The position numbers and the translations under genes are program-made. Source: Planctomycetaceae bacterium (GTDB lineage Bacteria; Planctomycetota; Phycisphaerae; SM23-33). Taken from it: 9,789 nucleotides of DNA. The notes under the pieces are model-generated. The model worked only from the letters and a program-made list of their open reading frames with translations, searched no databases and was not told where the DNA came from. How positions within the stretch are numbered: the stretch's first letter is position 1; each line of letters starts with the position of its first letter. The stretch spans positions 1 through 9,789 of the forward strand of contig JAJFVE010000114.1 in the NCBI GenBank assembly GCA_021371965.1, read 5' to 3'. Below are positions 1-6,574 of the stretch, in pieces.

Positions 1-1
1 G

Positions 2-484
2 AGCGTCGGCCTGATGGACAACTTCATGGTCTACATCATTCCGGGCCTGCTGGGGGCGTTCAACATCATCGTCGTCAAGAACTTCTTCCAGTCGATCCCC
101 GAGAGCCTGGCCGAGTCGGCCCGCATCGACGGCGCCAGCGAACTGGGGGTCCTCATGCGGGTCTACATCCCCCTGTCAAAGCCGGTCCTGGCGACGGTCG
201 CGCTGTGGACGGCCGTGGGGCATTGGAACGCCTGGTTCGACGGGATGCTCTATGTCTTCTCCAACAAGCTCCAGATCCTGCAGATCCTTCTGCGGCGGAT
301 TGTCATAGAGAACAGCACCCAGTTGATCGAGAAGGGTCTGATCAACCCGGACCAGTTGAGTTTCGCCCCCGACACCATCAAGGCTGCCACCGTCATCGTG
401 ACCATCCTGCCGGTGCTGCTGGTCTACCCGTTCCTGCAGAAGTACTTCGTCAAAGGCATCATGCTCGGCGGCGTGAAAGAGTAG
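2..484 (+). CDS. Carbohydrate ABC transporter permease, C-terminal part (5' end outside window)
   Basis: This is one of the two inner-membrane permease subunits of a sugar ABC importer, resembling the MalG/LplC/YtcP branch. The frame is open to the left edge, so the visible 160 residues are the C-terminal part of a protein usually about 270-300 residues long; the ATG at 14 is internal. Visible features are a hydrophobic segment (residues 10-25), then the EAA loop that docks on the ATPase (residues 31-61, containing SLAESARIDGAS and the IPLSKP end), a W-rich segment (WNAWFDGMLY), a final membrane segment (VIVTILPVLLVYPFLQ) and the family-typical tail KGIMLGGVKE. A solute-binding protein and the first permease would be expected upstream, outside the window. 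It converges on the sulfatase gene. The substrate cannot be read from the sequence; the context suggests a fucose-containing oligosaccharide. Confidence 0.93.
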   Translation, partial: SVGLMDNFMVYIIPGLLGAFNIIVVKNFFQSIPESLAESARIDGASELGVLMRVYIPLSKPVLATVALWTAVGHWNAWFDGMLYVFSNKLQILQILLRRIVIENSTQLIEKGLINPDQLSFAPDTIKAATVIVTILPVLLVYPFLQKYFVKGIMLGGVKE

Positions 485-514
485 CGATTGGGGCAAGAGA
501 TCATATCAGCCGCT

Positions 515-536
515 GAGATCGCTGCGGGAAGATCTC
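515..536. terminator. Weak hairpin between convergent genes
   Basis: GAGATC (515-520) and GATCTC (531-536) form a 6-bp perfect inverted repeat with a 10-nt loop. AGAGATC at 496-502 could compete for the same right arm. It sits in the 75-bp gap between the permease stop and the sulfatase stop, where a bidirectional terminator would be expected. There is no proper U-run on either side, so this is only a weak candidate. Confidence 0.25.
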
Positions 537-559
537 TCTGTTCCGGATGACCTGGAGCC

Positions 560-1990
560 CTATCGTACTTGGTGGCGGTAGGGGGCCTTTTTGTAGTTGG
601 CCAGTCTGGTGGCCGTCGAGGCGTCGTGGGGGTCGATGTGTGGAATCTTCGCGAGGATCTCGCCCAGTCGCCGGCGGGCGGCCTGGACTTCCGGCTCGGT
701 CGAGCCGGTGACTTCGCGGTAGCGGTGGCCGCTGCGGTCCTCGCCGCAATCGTACATCCGCCCGCCGCCTTTGCCGCCCAGAGGATCGACACCTTCGAGG
801 AGCCATCGCCCGTCGCGAATCATCCGGGCCGTGCCGATGTAGCTGTAGATCCACTCGCGCGTCGTGTTGGATTGGCCGGTCAGAAAGGGCGCCAGGCTGC
901 GGCCGTCGAGCTCGTACCCTTTGGGGACATCGGCCTTGGCGAAGTCCACGAGGGTGGGCATGACGTCGGCGAAATCGGTCAGGGCGTTTGTGGCCCCGCG
1001 AGGCTTCACGCGGCCGGGGCAGTTGACGATCATCGGCACGCGCGCCCCCTGCTCGGTGGCCCAGGTCTTTCCGTGCGGGCCGTCCCCGTTGTCGCTGGTG
1101 AACAGGATGATCGTATCCTCTCGCAGGTGCAGTTCGTCCAACGCCTTGACGATGCGTCCGACCAGAACGTCCAGATAGCTGTTGCAGTCGTCGACGTTGC
1201 CGCCGGTGTTCTTGCCGGGTCGCCCGGCGGCCGGCGAGGTCGGCAGTCCGCCTCCGGCGATGCCATGGACAAAATCGGTCGTGAAGTACGCCAGGAAGGG
1301 GCCGTCCTTGTGCCTGCGGGCGAAGTCGATCAGAAAGTCGGTATGGATATCCTGGGCGAAGTCCCGCGGGCCGGTTTTGACCGCCTTGCCATTGCGGACG
1401 AGGCACGGGTGCCAGTAGCGGCTGGCGATCGGTTTGGCGTTGGGGACGTGATAGGCGCCCTCGGAAGGCCCGTCGAACTTCGACCCGTCGGGCAGTGTGA
1501 AGCTCTCGTGATGGATGCAGTGCTCGTCGAAGGCCACTTCGTCGCTGCCGAGCCTGCCCCCCAGCGACATGATCTTGCCGGCGATGGCCGTGGCATAGCC
1601 GGCCTGCTTAAGCACGCGGGCGAAGGTCAGATGCGTCGAGGCGAAGTCGCCGGGGTTCTTGCCGCCGACGGGGATCGCCAGCGAGTTGTGATAGACGCCC
1701 GTGCGCCAGGCGTATCGCCCCGTCGCCAGCAACGTTCGCGACGGCCCGCACATCGGCGTCGCCCAGCACGTGCGAAACATCACGCCGGTGCGGGCCAGGG
1801 CGTCCAGGTGCGGCGTGCGGGCCTTGGCGTTGCCGTAGCAGCCGTAATGGCCCGCGCCGATGTCGTCGGCCAGTATCACCACGAAGTTCGGCCGCCGCGC
1901 CGCCGGCGCCGACTGCCCCATCACCAACCGCGGCATCAGTGCCGCCGCGGCAGCCGCACCCGCCGCACGGAGAAACTCACGTCGTTTCAT
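560..1990 (-). CDS. Tat-exported type I (formylglycine) sulfatase
   Basis: This is an arylsulfatase-family enzyme of 476 residues that hydrolyses sulfate esters, probably on a polysaccharide. The N-terminus MKRREFLRAAG followed by an alanine-rich stretch is a twin-arginine signal with likely cleavage near MGQSA, so it acts outside the cytoplasm. The catalytic fold starts with NFVVILADD (D42, D43 metal ligands). C81-G-P-S-R85 is the CxPSR sequence whose cysteine is converted to formylglycine, followed by TLLATGR. A GK site is at 138-139, and TSDNG (D300, N301) gives the remaining metal ligands. The usual histidine just after the GK lysine (GKWHLG) is not seen; the sequence there is GKIMSLGG. 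The ATG at 1990 is preferred over an upstream in-frame start at 2008, because AAGGAG lies 5 nt before it and the Tat motif begins there. It overlaps the upstream enzyme gene as ATGA, indicating translational coupling. It needs a formylglycine-generating or anSME enzyme, not present here. Confidence 0.95.
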   Translation of the reverse strand: MKRREFLRAAGAAAAAALMPRLVMGQSAPAARRPNFVVILADDIGAGHYGCYGNAKARTPHLDALARTGVMFRTCWATPMCGPSRTLLATGRYAWRTGVYHNSLAIPVGGKNPGDFASTHLTFARVLKQAGYATAIAGKIMSLGGRLGSDEVAFDEHCIHHESFTLPDGSKFDGPSEGAYHVPNAKPIASRYWHPCLVRNGKAVKTGPRDFAQDIHTDFLIDFARRHKDGPFLAYFTTDFVHGIAGGGLPTSPAAGRPGKNTGGNVDDCNSYLDVLVGRIVKALDELHLREDTIILFTSDNGDGPHGKTWATEQGARVPMIVNCPGRVKPRGATNALTDFADVMPTLVDFAKADVPKGYELDGRSLAPFLTGQSNTTREWIYSYIGTARMIRDGRWLLEGVDPLGGKGGGRMYDCGEDRSGHRYREVTGSTEPEVQAARRRLGEILAKIPHIDPHDASTATRLANYKKAPYRHQVR

Positions 1991-4900
1991 TGATGCTCCT
2001 TGAGCCACTGTTCATCCAGTTTCTTGAATCCGCCAGCCTCAGCGAGCTCGGACATCCGTTGGTAGTAGGCTGGAGGGAGCGTTCCGTCAGGCCTTGGGCC
2101 GACATTGATCAGGTAGTTGCCGCCCCAGCGGCGCACCTGGCGCAGGCGGCCGAGCATCCACGAGAGCGATCTGTAGCTTTCCCCGCCGCCTCTCTCGTAG
2201 CCCCACCCGCAGTTGGGCCAGATCTCGCACAGTTCCCACCACCCCTCGGGGCGGGTCGAGGGCATTCGAAGCTCGAAAGTCTGGAAGTCGCCACGGCCGT
2301 GCATGCGCGGGTTCACCACGATTGCCGGATTGCAGCGGCGAATTTCACTTATGTCGATCGCCGCCGGCCCGCCATCAAACCACAACAGGTCCGGCGAATA
2401 TCGCTTTAGCAGATCCAGCACCTGCTCCCGCACATACTGACGGTATCGCTCATCCCAGCCGGTGGGCTTGGGCTCAAGCGTCACTAGCTCGTGATCGAGT
2501 CCGAAGTTCTGGCGGCCGGGAAATCGCTTCTGATCGGCGCTGCCGTAGTTGAACGACATGTACCGGCGGTTCCAATGCCAGTCCGGCGGAGAGTAATAGA
2601 GACCGACTTTGAGCCCGTGGCGGCGGCAGGCATCCACAAACGGCTTGACCAGATCCCGTCCACCCATGTGCGTGCGCGTCCCGAAGTCGCTGACCGTGCT
2701 GGGCCACATGGAATAGCCGTCGTGATGGCGGGTGGTCAGGACGGCGTATCGGAAGCCCGCCTTGGCGGCCGCGGACAGCCAGAGGTCAGGGTCGTAGTGC
2801 TCGGGGGCGAATTGGTCCGCCAGCGCGAAGTATTTCCGCGGGGTGATGGTGCCGCCGCCGAAAGGTTTGTTGGCCATCATGGCCCAGGAAAGATCGATGC
2901 TGCCGTGGACAGACGAGATGCCCCAGTGGACGAACAGGCCCAGGCCGGCCGAAGGGAACCACTGGGCGCCGGGATGGGTCGTGGGATCGCCGCCGCGGCG
3001 CTGGGGCTCGATGCCCAGTTGAGCATGTTGAGCGGCGGCGGTGCCGCTCATGCGAGTCGTCGGGGCGGACTGGGCGAAACAGCCAGGCGATGCCGCGGCC
3101 AGGCCCGCCGCCGCGTTCACGAGCCCCATCTTGCTGAAAGGAGGCGGCTCGAAGCCCGGCAGTTTCTTGAACACTTCCGATTCCTTCTTCATCGCGAAAT
3201 TGTGGTTTTCAAAATCCACGAACCCCGGGTCGCTCTTGGTCACGAAGTTGCCCGCCTCCTTGGACCACCAGCCGGCGCCGGAGGCGACCGTCATGGACAC
3301 GATGACGTTGCCAGCAGTCACGTTGCTGCCGCGCGGGGGCTTGTCCTCCAGCACGGTCGCCAGCCAGGGCCAGCGCTGCTTCCACGGTCCGCCGCGGTAG
3401 TCGACAGCGTCCAGGCGCTGGCGCAGCGTGCCACTTTTCAGCCGCCCGGGGAACGAATCGCCCCAGGTGAGATGGTTGACGGCGGCCGACGGCGGCGGAC
3501 CGACGAAGATGTTGTCCCGCGCGACGTTGCGGGTGCCGCCGTGATATTTGATGGCGGCGTTGGACCCGGCCTTGAAGAACACGTTGCCGGCGATGAGCAT
3601 GCCGCTGCTGCCGTCGTCGATGAAGATCGCCTGGCTGCCGTGTCCGGGGTTGTTGTTGCCGATGTCGTGGAAGTAGTTGTACCGGATGACGTTGCCCAGG
3701 GCGGTGACGTCGCGACCGGTGTAGATGGCGCCCATGTCCGTGGCCGTGCGCACCACGTCGAAAATCTCGTTGTACTCGATGAGCATGTCGTTGCCGCCGA
3801 AGCGGATGGCGTAGTGCTCGCCGCCGTGAATGCGGTTATGCCGCGCGGCGTTGCCCACGCCGTCGAGATCGACGGCCGCCGAATAGGACTTCTTCACCCG
3901 CGAGAAGTCATGGATGTGATTGTTTTCGGCGGCATGGGCGGCCGGCGTCAGCGTCTTGCGGTCGCCGCCGCTCATGTAGATGCCGCCGGCGCCGGTGTTG
4001 AAGATGTGGCAGTTCCGCACCGCGTGCGCGGCGCCGCCGTCGACGGTCACGGCCCGGCCGGCGAGGTTCTTAAGCGTGCAGCCGTCGATGAGATTGCCGC
4101 GCCCGCCGGTGATGCGGATCGCCTCCTCGCAGCGGGCGCCCTCGACGGTGATCCCGCGCAGCGTCAGATGCGAGGCGCCGTCGAGCACGAACGCCGGCTC
4201 GGTCGTGCGCGACAGCAGCACCCGCGCGACGGCAAGGCCCTGCGGCGGCCAGCAGTACAGCACCCCCGCGGCGCGGTCGATGTGCCACTCGCCGGCCTGG
4301 TCTATCTCCTCCAGCAGGTTGTAGACGTAGTACTTCTTGTCGGAGGCGTCATAGCCGCTCTGGTTCATGCCGTACCCGGTGGGATGCTCCAGCGTGACGG
4401 TTCGCGCCCGGGGATCGATCGCGCGGATCGGCAGGGCGATGTCGGCGTAGAAGTTGTTCCACAGGAAGATCCAGGGCTCGGCCGCCCGCGCCCAGCGCGT
4501 GTGGCGGTCGTCGCGATACTGGAACACCGGAACGTTCTTTGCATCGCGTTTTTCTTTGGGGATGTCATCGCTCCAGAATCGTGGCGCCGCCCCCGAGGCG
4601 ATGATCTTGCCGGTGGTGACGTAGCCGCTGTTGGGCCACCGCGCCGGCGGCAGCGCCCGGTCGTTCCAGAACAGTTCGTAATACGCCGGACGGACGGGCA
4701 CGATCTTGTGGGCATGCAGCGACCCGGCGGCCATCCCCGTCACCGGCAGCGGGTCCAGGGGCGTCAGCCCATAGGCCTTCAGGTCGAGCTGCATAACCTT
4801 GCCGCGCGCCTGTTGCGGCAGGCGCTCCAGCACCGCCGCGTCGGTGACGGCCTGCCAGTGCTCCGCCTTGAGCAGCACTCCGCCGCGGAAGACGACCGTG

Positions 4901-5232
4901 TCCCGCTCAAAGGCCTCATAGACGACCGGGGCCTCGGGCGTGCCGGAATCCTGTGCGTCAAAGGTGGTGGCCGAGGTGAAGGGATACTCCCCACCGTGCA
5001 GATAGACGGTGACTGCGTCCTGCGGCCGTGGGGAAGCCTTCCTGAGCTGCCGCACGGCGTCGCGGGCGCGGGCGACGGTGGCGAAGGGCTTTTCGGACGT
5101 GCCGGCGCCGGCGTCATCGCCGCCGGGCGCGACGTGGAAGGTTGTCTGGCCAAATGTCGCGGCGCCGGTCAACAGCACGCCCACAAGCGAACACCAAGCC
5201 ATCGCGCAATTGTCAGACACCGCGTTCGTCAT
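1987..5232 (-). CDS. Fused glycoside hydrolase: GH141-like beta-helix plus GH29 alpha-L-fucosidase
   Basis: One uninterrupted frame encodes about 1081 residues with two enzyme modules. Residues about 30-700 begin FHVAPGGDD...KPFATVARARDAVR, the usual entry to right-handed parallel beta-helix enzymes. The layout (pre-helix domain with ARWPNSGY and WHIDRAAGVLYCWPP, then Asn/Gly-rich helix coils at about 350-590) resembles GH141, a family including alpha-L-fucosidases. Residues about 755-1057 are a GH29 alpha-L-fucosidase: LGLFVHWG (H769), TTRHHDGYSMWPS (H836, H837), GLYYSPPDWHW, LLWFDGG (D953, likely nucleophile), RGDFQTFE, and NYLINVGPRPDG near the end. The usual C-terminal beta-sandwich is absent; the protein stops 24 residues after the NVGP-PDG motif. 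The start is uncertain. ATG 5232 is chosen; TTG 5268 and ATG 5202 are alternatives, and none has a clear ribosome binding site. Hydrophobic CSLVGVLLTGAATFG suggests a signal peptide. The stop overlaps the sulfatase start (ATGA). Fucose release from a sulfated glycan is inferred. Confidence 0.9.
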   Translation of the reverse strand: MTNAVSDNCAMAWCSLVGVLLTGAATFGQTTFHVAPGGDDAGAGTSEKPFATVARARDAVRQLRKASPRPQDAVTVYLHGGEYPFTSATTFDAQDSGTPEAPVVYEAFERDTVVFRGGVLLKAEHWQAVTDAAVLERLPQQARGKVMQLDLKAYGLTPLDPLPVTGMAAGSLHAHKIVPVRPAYYELFWNDRALPPARWPNSGYVTTGKIIASGAAPRFWSDDIPKEKRDAKNVPVFQYRDDRHTRWARAAEPWIFLWNNFYADIALPIRAIDPRARTVTLEHPTGYGMNQSGYDASDKKYYVYNLLEEIDQAGEWHIDRAAGVLYCWPPQGLAVARVLLSRTTEPAFVLDGASHLTLRGITVEGARCEEAIRITGGRGNLIDGCTLKNLAGRAVTVDGGAAHAVRNCHIFNTGAGGIYMSGGDRKTLTPAAHAAENNHIHDFSRVKKSYSAAVDLDGVGNAARHNRIHGGEHYAIRFGGNDMLIEYNEIFDVVRTATDMGAIYTGRDVTALGNVIRYNYFHDIGNNNPGHGSQAIFIDDGSSGMLIAGNVFFKAGSNAAIKYHGGTRNVARDNIFVGPPPSAAVNHLTWGDSFPGRLKSGTLRQRLDAVDYRGGPWKQRWPWLATVLEDKPPRGSNVTAGNVIVSMTVASGAGWWSKEAGNFVTKSDPGFVDFENHNFAMKKESEVFKKLPGFEPPPFSKMGLVNAAAGLAAASPGCFAQSAPTTRMSGTAAAQHAQLGIEPQRRGGDPTTHPGAQWFPSAGLGLFVHWGISSVHGSIDLSWAMMANKPFGGGTITPRKYFALADQFAPEHYDPDLWLSAAAKAGFRYAVLTTRHHDGYSMWPSTVSDFGTRTHMGGRDLVKPFVDACRRHGLKVGLYYSPPDWHWNRRYMSFNYGSADQKRFPGRQNFGLDHELVTLEPKPTGWDERYRQYVREQVLDLLKRYSPDLLWFDGGPAAIDISEIRRCNPAIVVNPRMHGRGDFQTFELRMPSTRPEGWWELCEIWPNCGWGYERGGGESYRSLSWMLGRLRQVRRWGGNYLINVGPRPDGTLPPAYYQRMSELAEAGGFKKLDEQWLKEHQ
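1996..2001 (-). promoter_or_regulatory. Ribosome binding site of the sulfatase gene, inside the upstream gene
   Basis: On the minus strand AAGGAG stands 5 nt before the ATG at 1990. It lies in the last codons of the fused glycosidase gene, which ends in the ATGA overlap. It decides the start in favour of 1990 rather than 2008. Confidence 0.75.
2971..3129 (-). other. Junction linker of the fused enzyme, resembling a leftover export signal
   Basis: After the expected end of the beta-helix module (PGFEPPPFSKMGL) the frame reads VNAAAGLAAASPGCFAQSAPTT. This is alanine-rich and ends in an AQSAP sequence like the GQSAP at the sulfatase signal cleavage site. It looks like the hydrophobic and cleavage parts of a Tat or Sec signal that has lost its charged, twin-arginine start. 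A low-complexity stretch follows (GTAAAQHAQLG, then QRRGGDPTTHPG), and the GH29 domain starts at about 2970. An internal ATG exists at 3129 but has no ribosome binding site. The vestigial-signal reading is an inference. Confidence 0.55.
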
Positions 5233-5281
5233 CGCCTTAAATAAACTCAATGCTATCGATGACCTCAAGCACGAAAATCAA

Positions 5282-5311
5282 CAGGCGGCGGTTTCCCCGT
5301 CCCGCCGCCTG
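5282..5311 (-). terminator. Strong GC hairpin between the PEP-CTERM pair and the glycosidase gene
   Basis: CAGGCGGCGG (5282-5291) and CCGCCGCCTG (5302-5311) form a perfect 10-bp stem with a 10-nt loop. It lies 30 nt after the stop of the LamG PEP-CTERM gene in the direction of transcription and is followed on the minus strand by TTGATTTTCG, a modest U-rich tail. It could be an intrinsic terminator or attenuator that lowers transcription into the glycosidase-sulfatase part, or a processing-stabilising hairpin. Confidence 0.55.
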
Positions 5312-5341
5312 CTGCAATCGTTTTCAAAGACTTATTGGGAA

Positions 5342-6574
5342 CTATTTTCGACGCCTGTGCGCCACGGCCGCGACGGCCCCGATCAACAGCAAAAAAGTGG
5401 AGGCGGGCTCGGGGATCACTGTGGCCGTGAGCGTGTAACTGAGATCCCCTGCGGTGCTGTGGATGGTGATATCGGCCGAGTAATCGCCGTTAGCCTTTCC
5501 TGCCGGATCGAAGCTGAACATGAAGTTGACGATATCGGAGCCGCTTGCGGAGACGCCGTCGCCGACGAGGGTGGCGCTGGCGTTGCCGCTCTGCAGGGCG
5601 AACCCGTTGCCCAGCCCCGTGATGCCGCTCAGAGTCAGGCTGGAGGTCGCATCGCCGGTGTTCTCAACGCTGAGCCCCAATGTCAGCGGCAGTCCGCTTT
5701 CGTTCACGGTTCCCATATCCTCCGTCCCCGGCGCTGGAATGCCCGTGATCGCCGCAACGGCCCCGAAAATGAACTGGTCGGCTGTTCGGGCCACGCTGCT
5801 GATCCGCACCTCGTCCACCTGGCCCAGAACCTGGCAGCGCCAGGGGTCCCGCGTCATCGACCCCACTCCAAACAGATTCGCGCTGTTGGTTGTGGCGTCG
5901 GCCGTCAGTTGGCCCGTGCTGATGGCGTTGGCCCCAGTGGCGGTGTTCGTCACGCGGGTCCAGTAGAGCGTCGTATTATTGGCGGCAGTTGGATCCCCGG
6001 TATACGTTATGGCCACATGGAACCACTCATCGCTGACAAAGGCGTTGGCGCCCGTGGTGGGAATGGCGGCTCCGAAACCTGAACTGCCGCCGTTCCAGAA
6101 TGAGAGGTCACCGGCGTTGGTGATCTGCAATTGCCAACCTCGGTAAGTCCGCCCGTCGCGGCAAAGAAGCATTTGGCCTGTACTGGACGTTCTCGACGAG
6201 GTTCTAACCAGCAATTCATACGTAAACGCGCCCGTGGCGCCTTGCCAGTTGCTCTGGGCCCCGGCGCTGCTGGTCCCGGCCCGCCCGTACTCGCCGCCGT
6301 TGGTCGATGAAGGATTCACGCCGCCGGTCTCGATGTCGAACGCCGTGCCGAAACCACTGTAGGCGCTCACCCCGGCAGTGCCTTTGTTGCTGGTGAGGCT
6401 GACTGCCGTGCCGGATCCGGAATCGGCGAATGACGCGATGGACGTCTCATTGAAGTGATACAGATGCAATGTGTTCGCGTCGGCCGTGTACGGGCCCAGC
6501 ACCGCCGCCCCGGCCGACGATGTCAGAGCCGCCATCACGGCCGCCGCGATGAGTGTCATTACAATCTTCGGCAT
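5342..6574 (-). CDS. LamG-domain PEP-CTERM surface protein
   Basis: This is an exported, probably surface-attached or matrix protein of 410 residues. The N-terminus MPKIVMTLIAAAVMAAL with SAGA is a Sec signal peptide. Residues about 26-270 form a LamG/concanavalin A-like domain (LHLYHFNE..., FTYELLVRTSS, EWFHVAITYTGD, and the typical end GQVDEVRISSVART), often carbohydrate- or protein-binding. Residues about 276-386 (DMGTVNESGLPLTLGLSVENTGDA) resemble an ASH/HYDIN-like Ig-fold domain. The C-terminus IPEPASTFLLLIGAVAAVAHRRRK is a PEP-CTERM sorting signal (PEP, hydrophobic helix, basic tail), recognised by an exosortase encoded elsewhere. Two ATGs stand side by side (6577 and 6574). The second is preferred because it aligns without gaps with the start of the neighbouring PEP-CTERM gene and has the same 8-nt spacing from GGAAGG. 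The start overlaps the upstream stop as TGATG. No catalytic motif was seen. Confidence 0.9.
   Translation of the reverse strand: MPKIVMTLIAAAVMAALTSSAGAAVLGPYTADANTLHLYHFNETSIASFADSGSGTAVSLTSNKGTAGVSAYSGFGTAFDIETGGVNPSSTNGGEYGRAGTSSAGAQSNWQGATGAFTYELLVRTSSRTSSTGQMLLCRDGRTYRGWQLQITNAGDLSFWNGGSSGFGAAIPTTGANAFVSDEWFHVAITYTGDPTAANNTTLYWTRVTNTATGANAISTGQLTADATTNSANLFGVGSMTRDPWRCQVLGQVDEVRISSVARTADQFIFGAVAAITGIPAPGTEDMGTVNESGLPLTLGLSVENTGDATSSLTLSGITGLGNGFALQSGNASATLVGDGVSASGSDIVNFMFSFDPAGKANGDYSADITIHSTAGDLSYTLTATVIPEPASTFLLLIGAVAAVAHRRRK
5399..5416 (-). repeat. 18-nt identical PEP-CTERM sorting-signal segment, copy 1
   Basis: The codons for IPEPAS are identical over 18 nt to 6676-6693 in the neighbouring PEP-CTERM gene. 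Partial identity continues through the hydrophobic helix codons (TTGCTG, TGATCGGGG), while the middles of the two genes look unrelated. Confidence 0.7.
6523..6574 (-). repeat. Signal-peptide coding segment shared with 8157-8208, copy 1
   Basis: This 52-nt segment aligns without gaps to 8157-8208 (about 40 of 52 positions identical by eye) and encodes the first 17 residues of the LamG protein. It adjoins the leader element at 6581-6630, so the duplicated unit spans leader plus signal peptide. The alignment pairs the ATG at 6574 with the ATG at 8208. Confidence 0.7.

Noticed and set aside
501..1406. A 301-codon minus-strand frame overlapping the sulfatase in another frame
   Set aside because: The Arg/Pro/Gly-rich translation is an out-of-frame shadow of the sulfatase.
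569..1993. A 474-codon plus-strand open frame opposite the sulfatase
   Set aside because: It has no domain, is of Arg/Ala/Val/Gly composition, and lies fully antisense to a gene with intact sulfatase motifs.
3137..3146. Perfect-looking plus-strand ribosome binding site AAAGGAGG
   Set aside because: No start codon or plausible gene follows; it lies inside the coding sequence for PPPF on the other strand.
2491..5244. A 917-codon open frame on the plus strand opposite the fused glycosidase
   Set aside because: Its protein is low-complexity, rich in A, G, R, V and D, with no recognisable domain. It is the mirror of the real GC-rich gene, whose minus-strand product has clear GH29 and beta-helix motifs.
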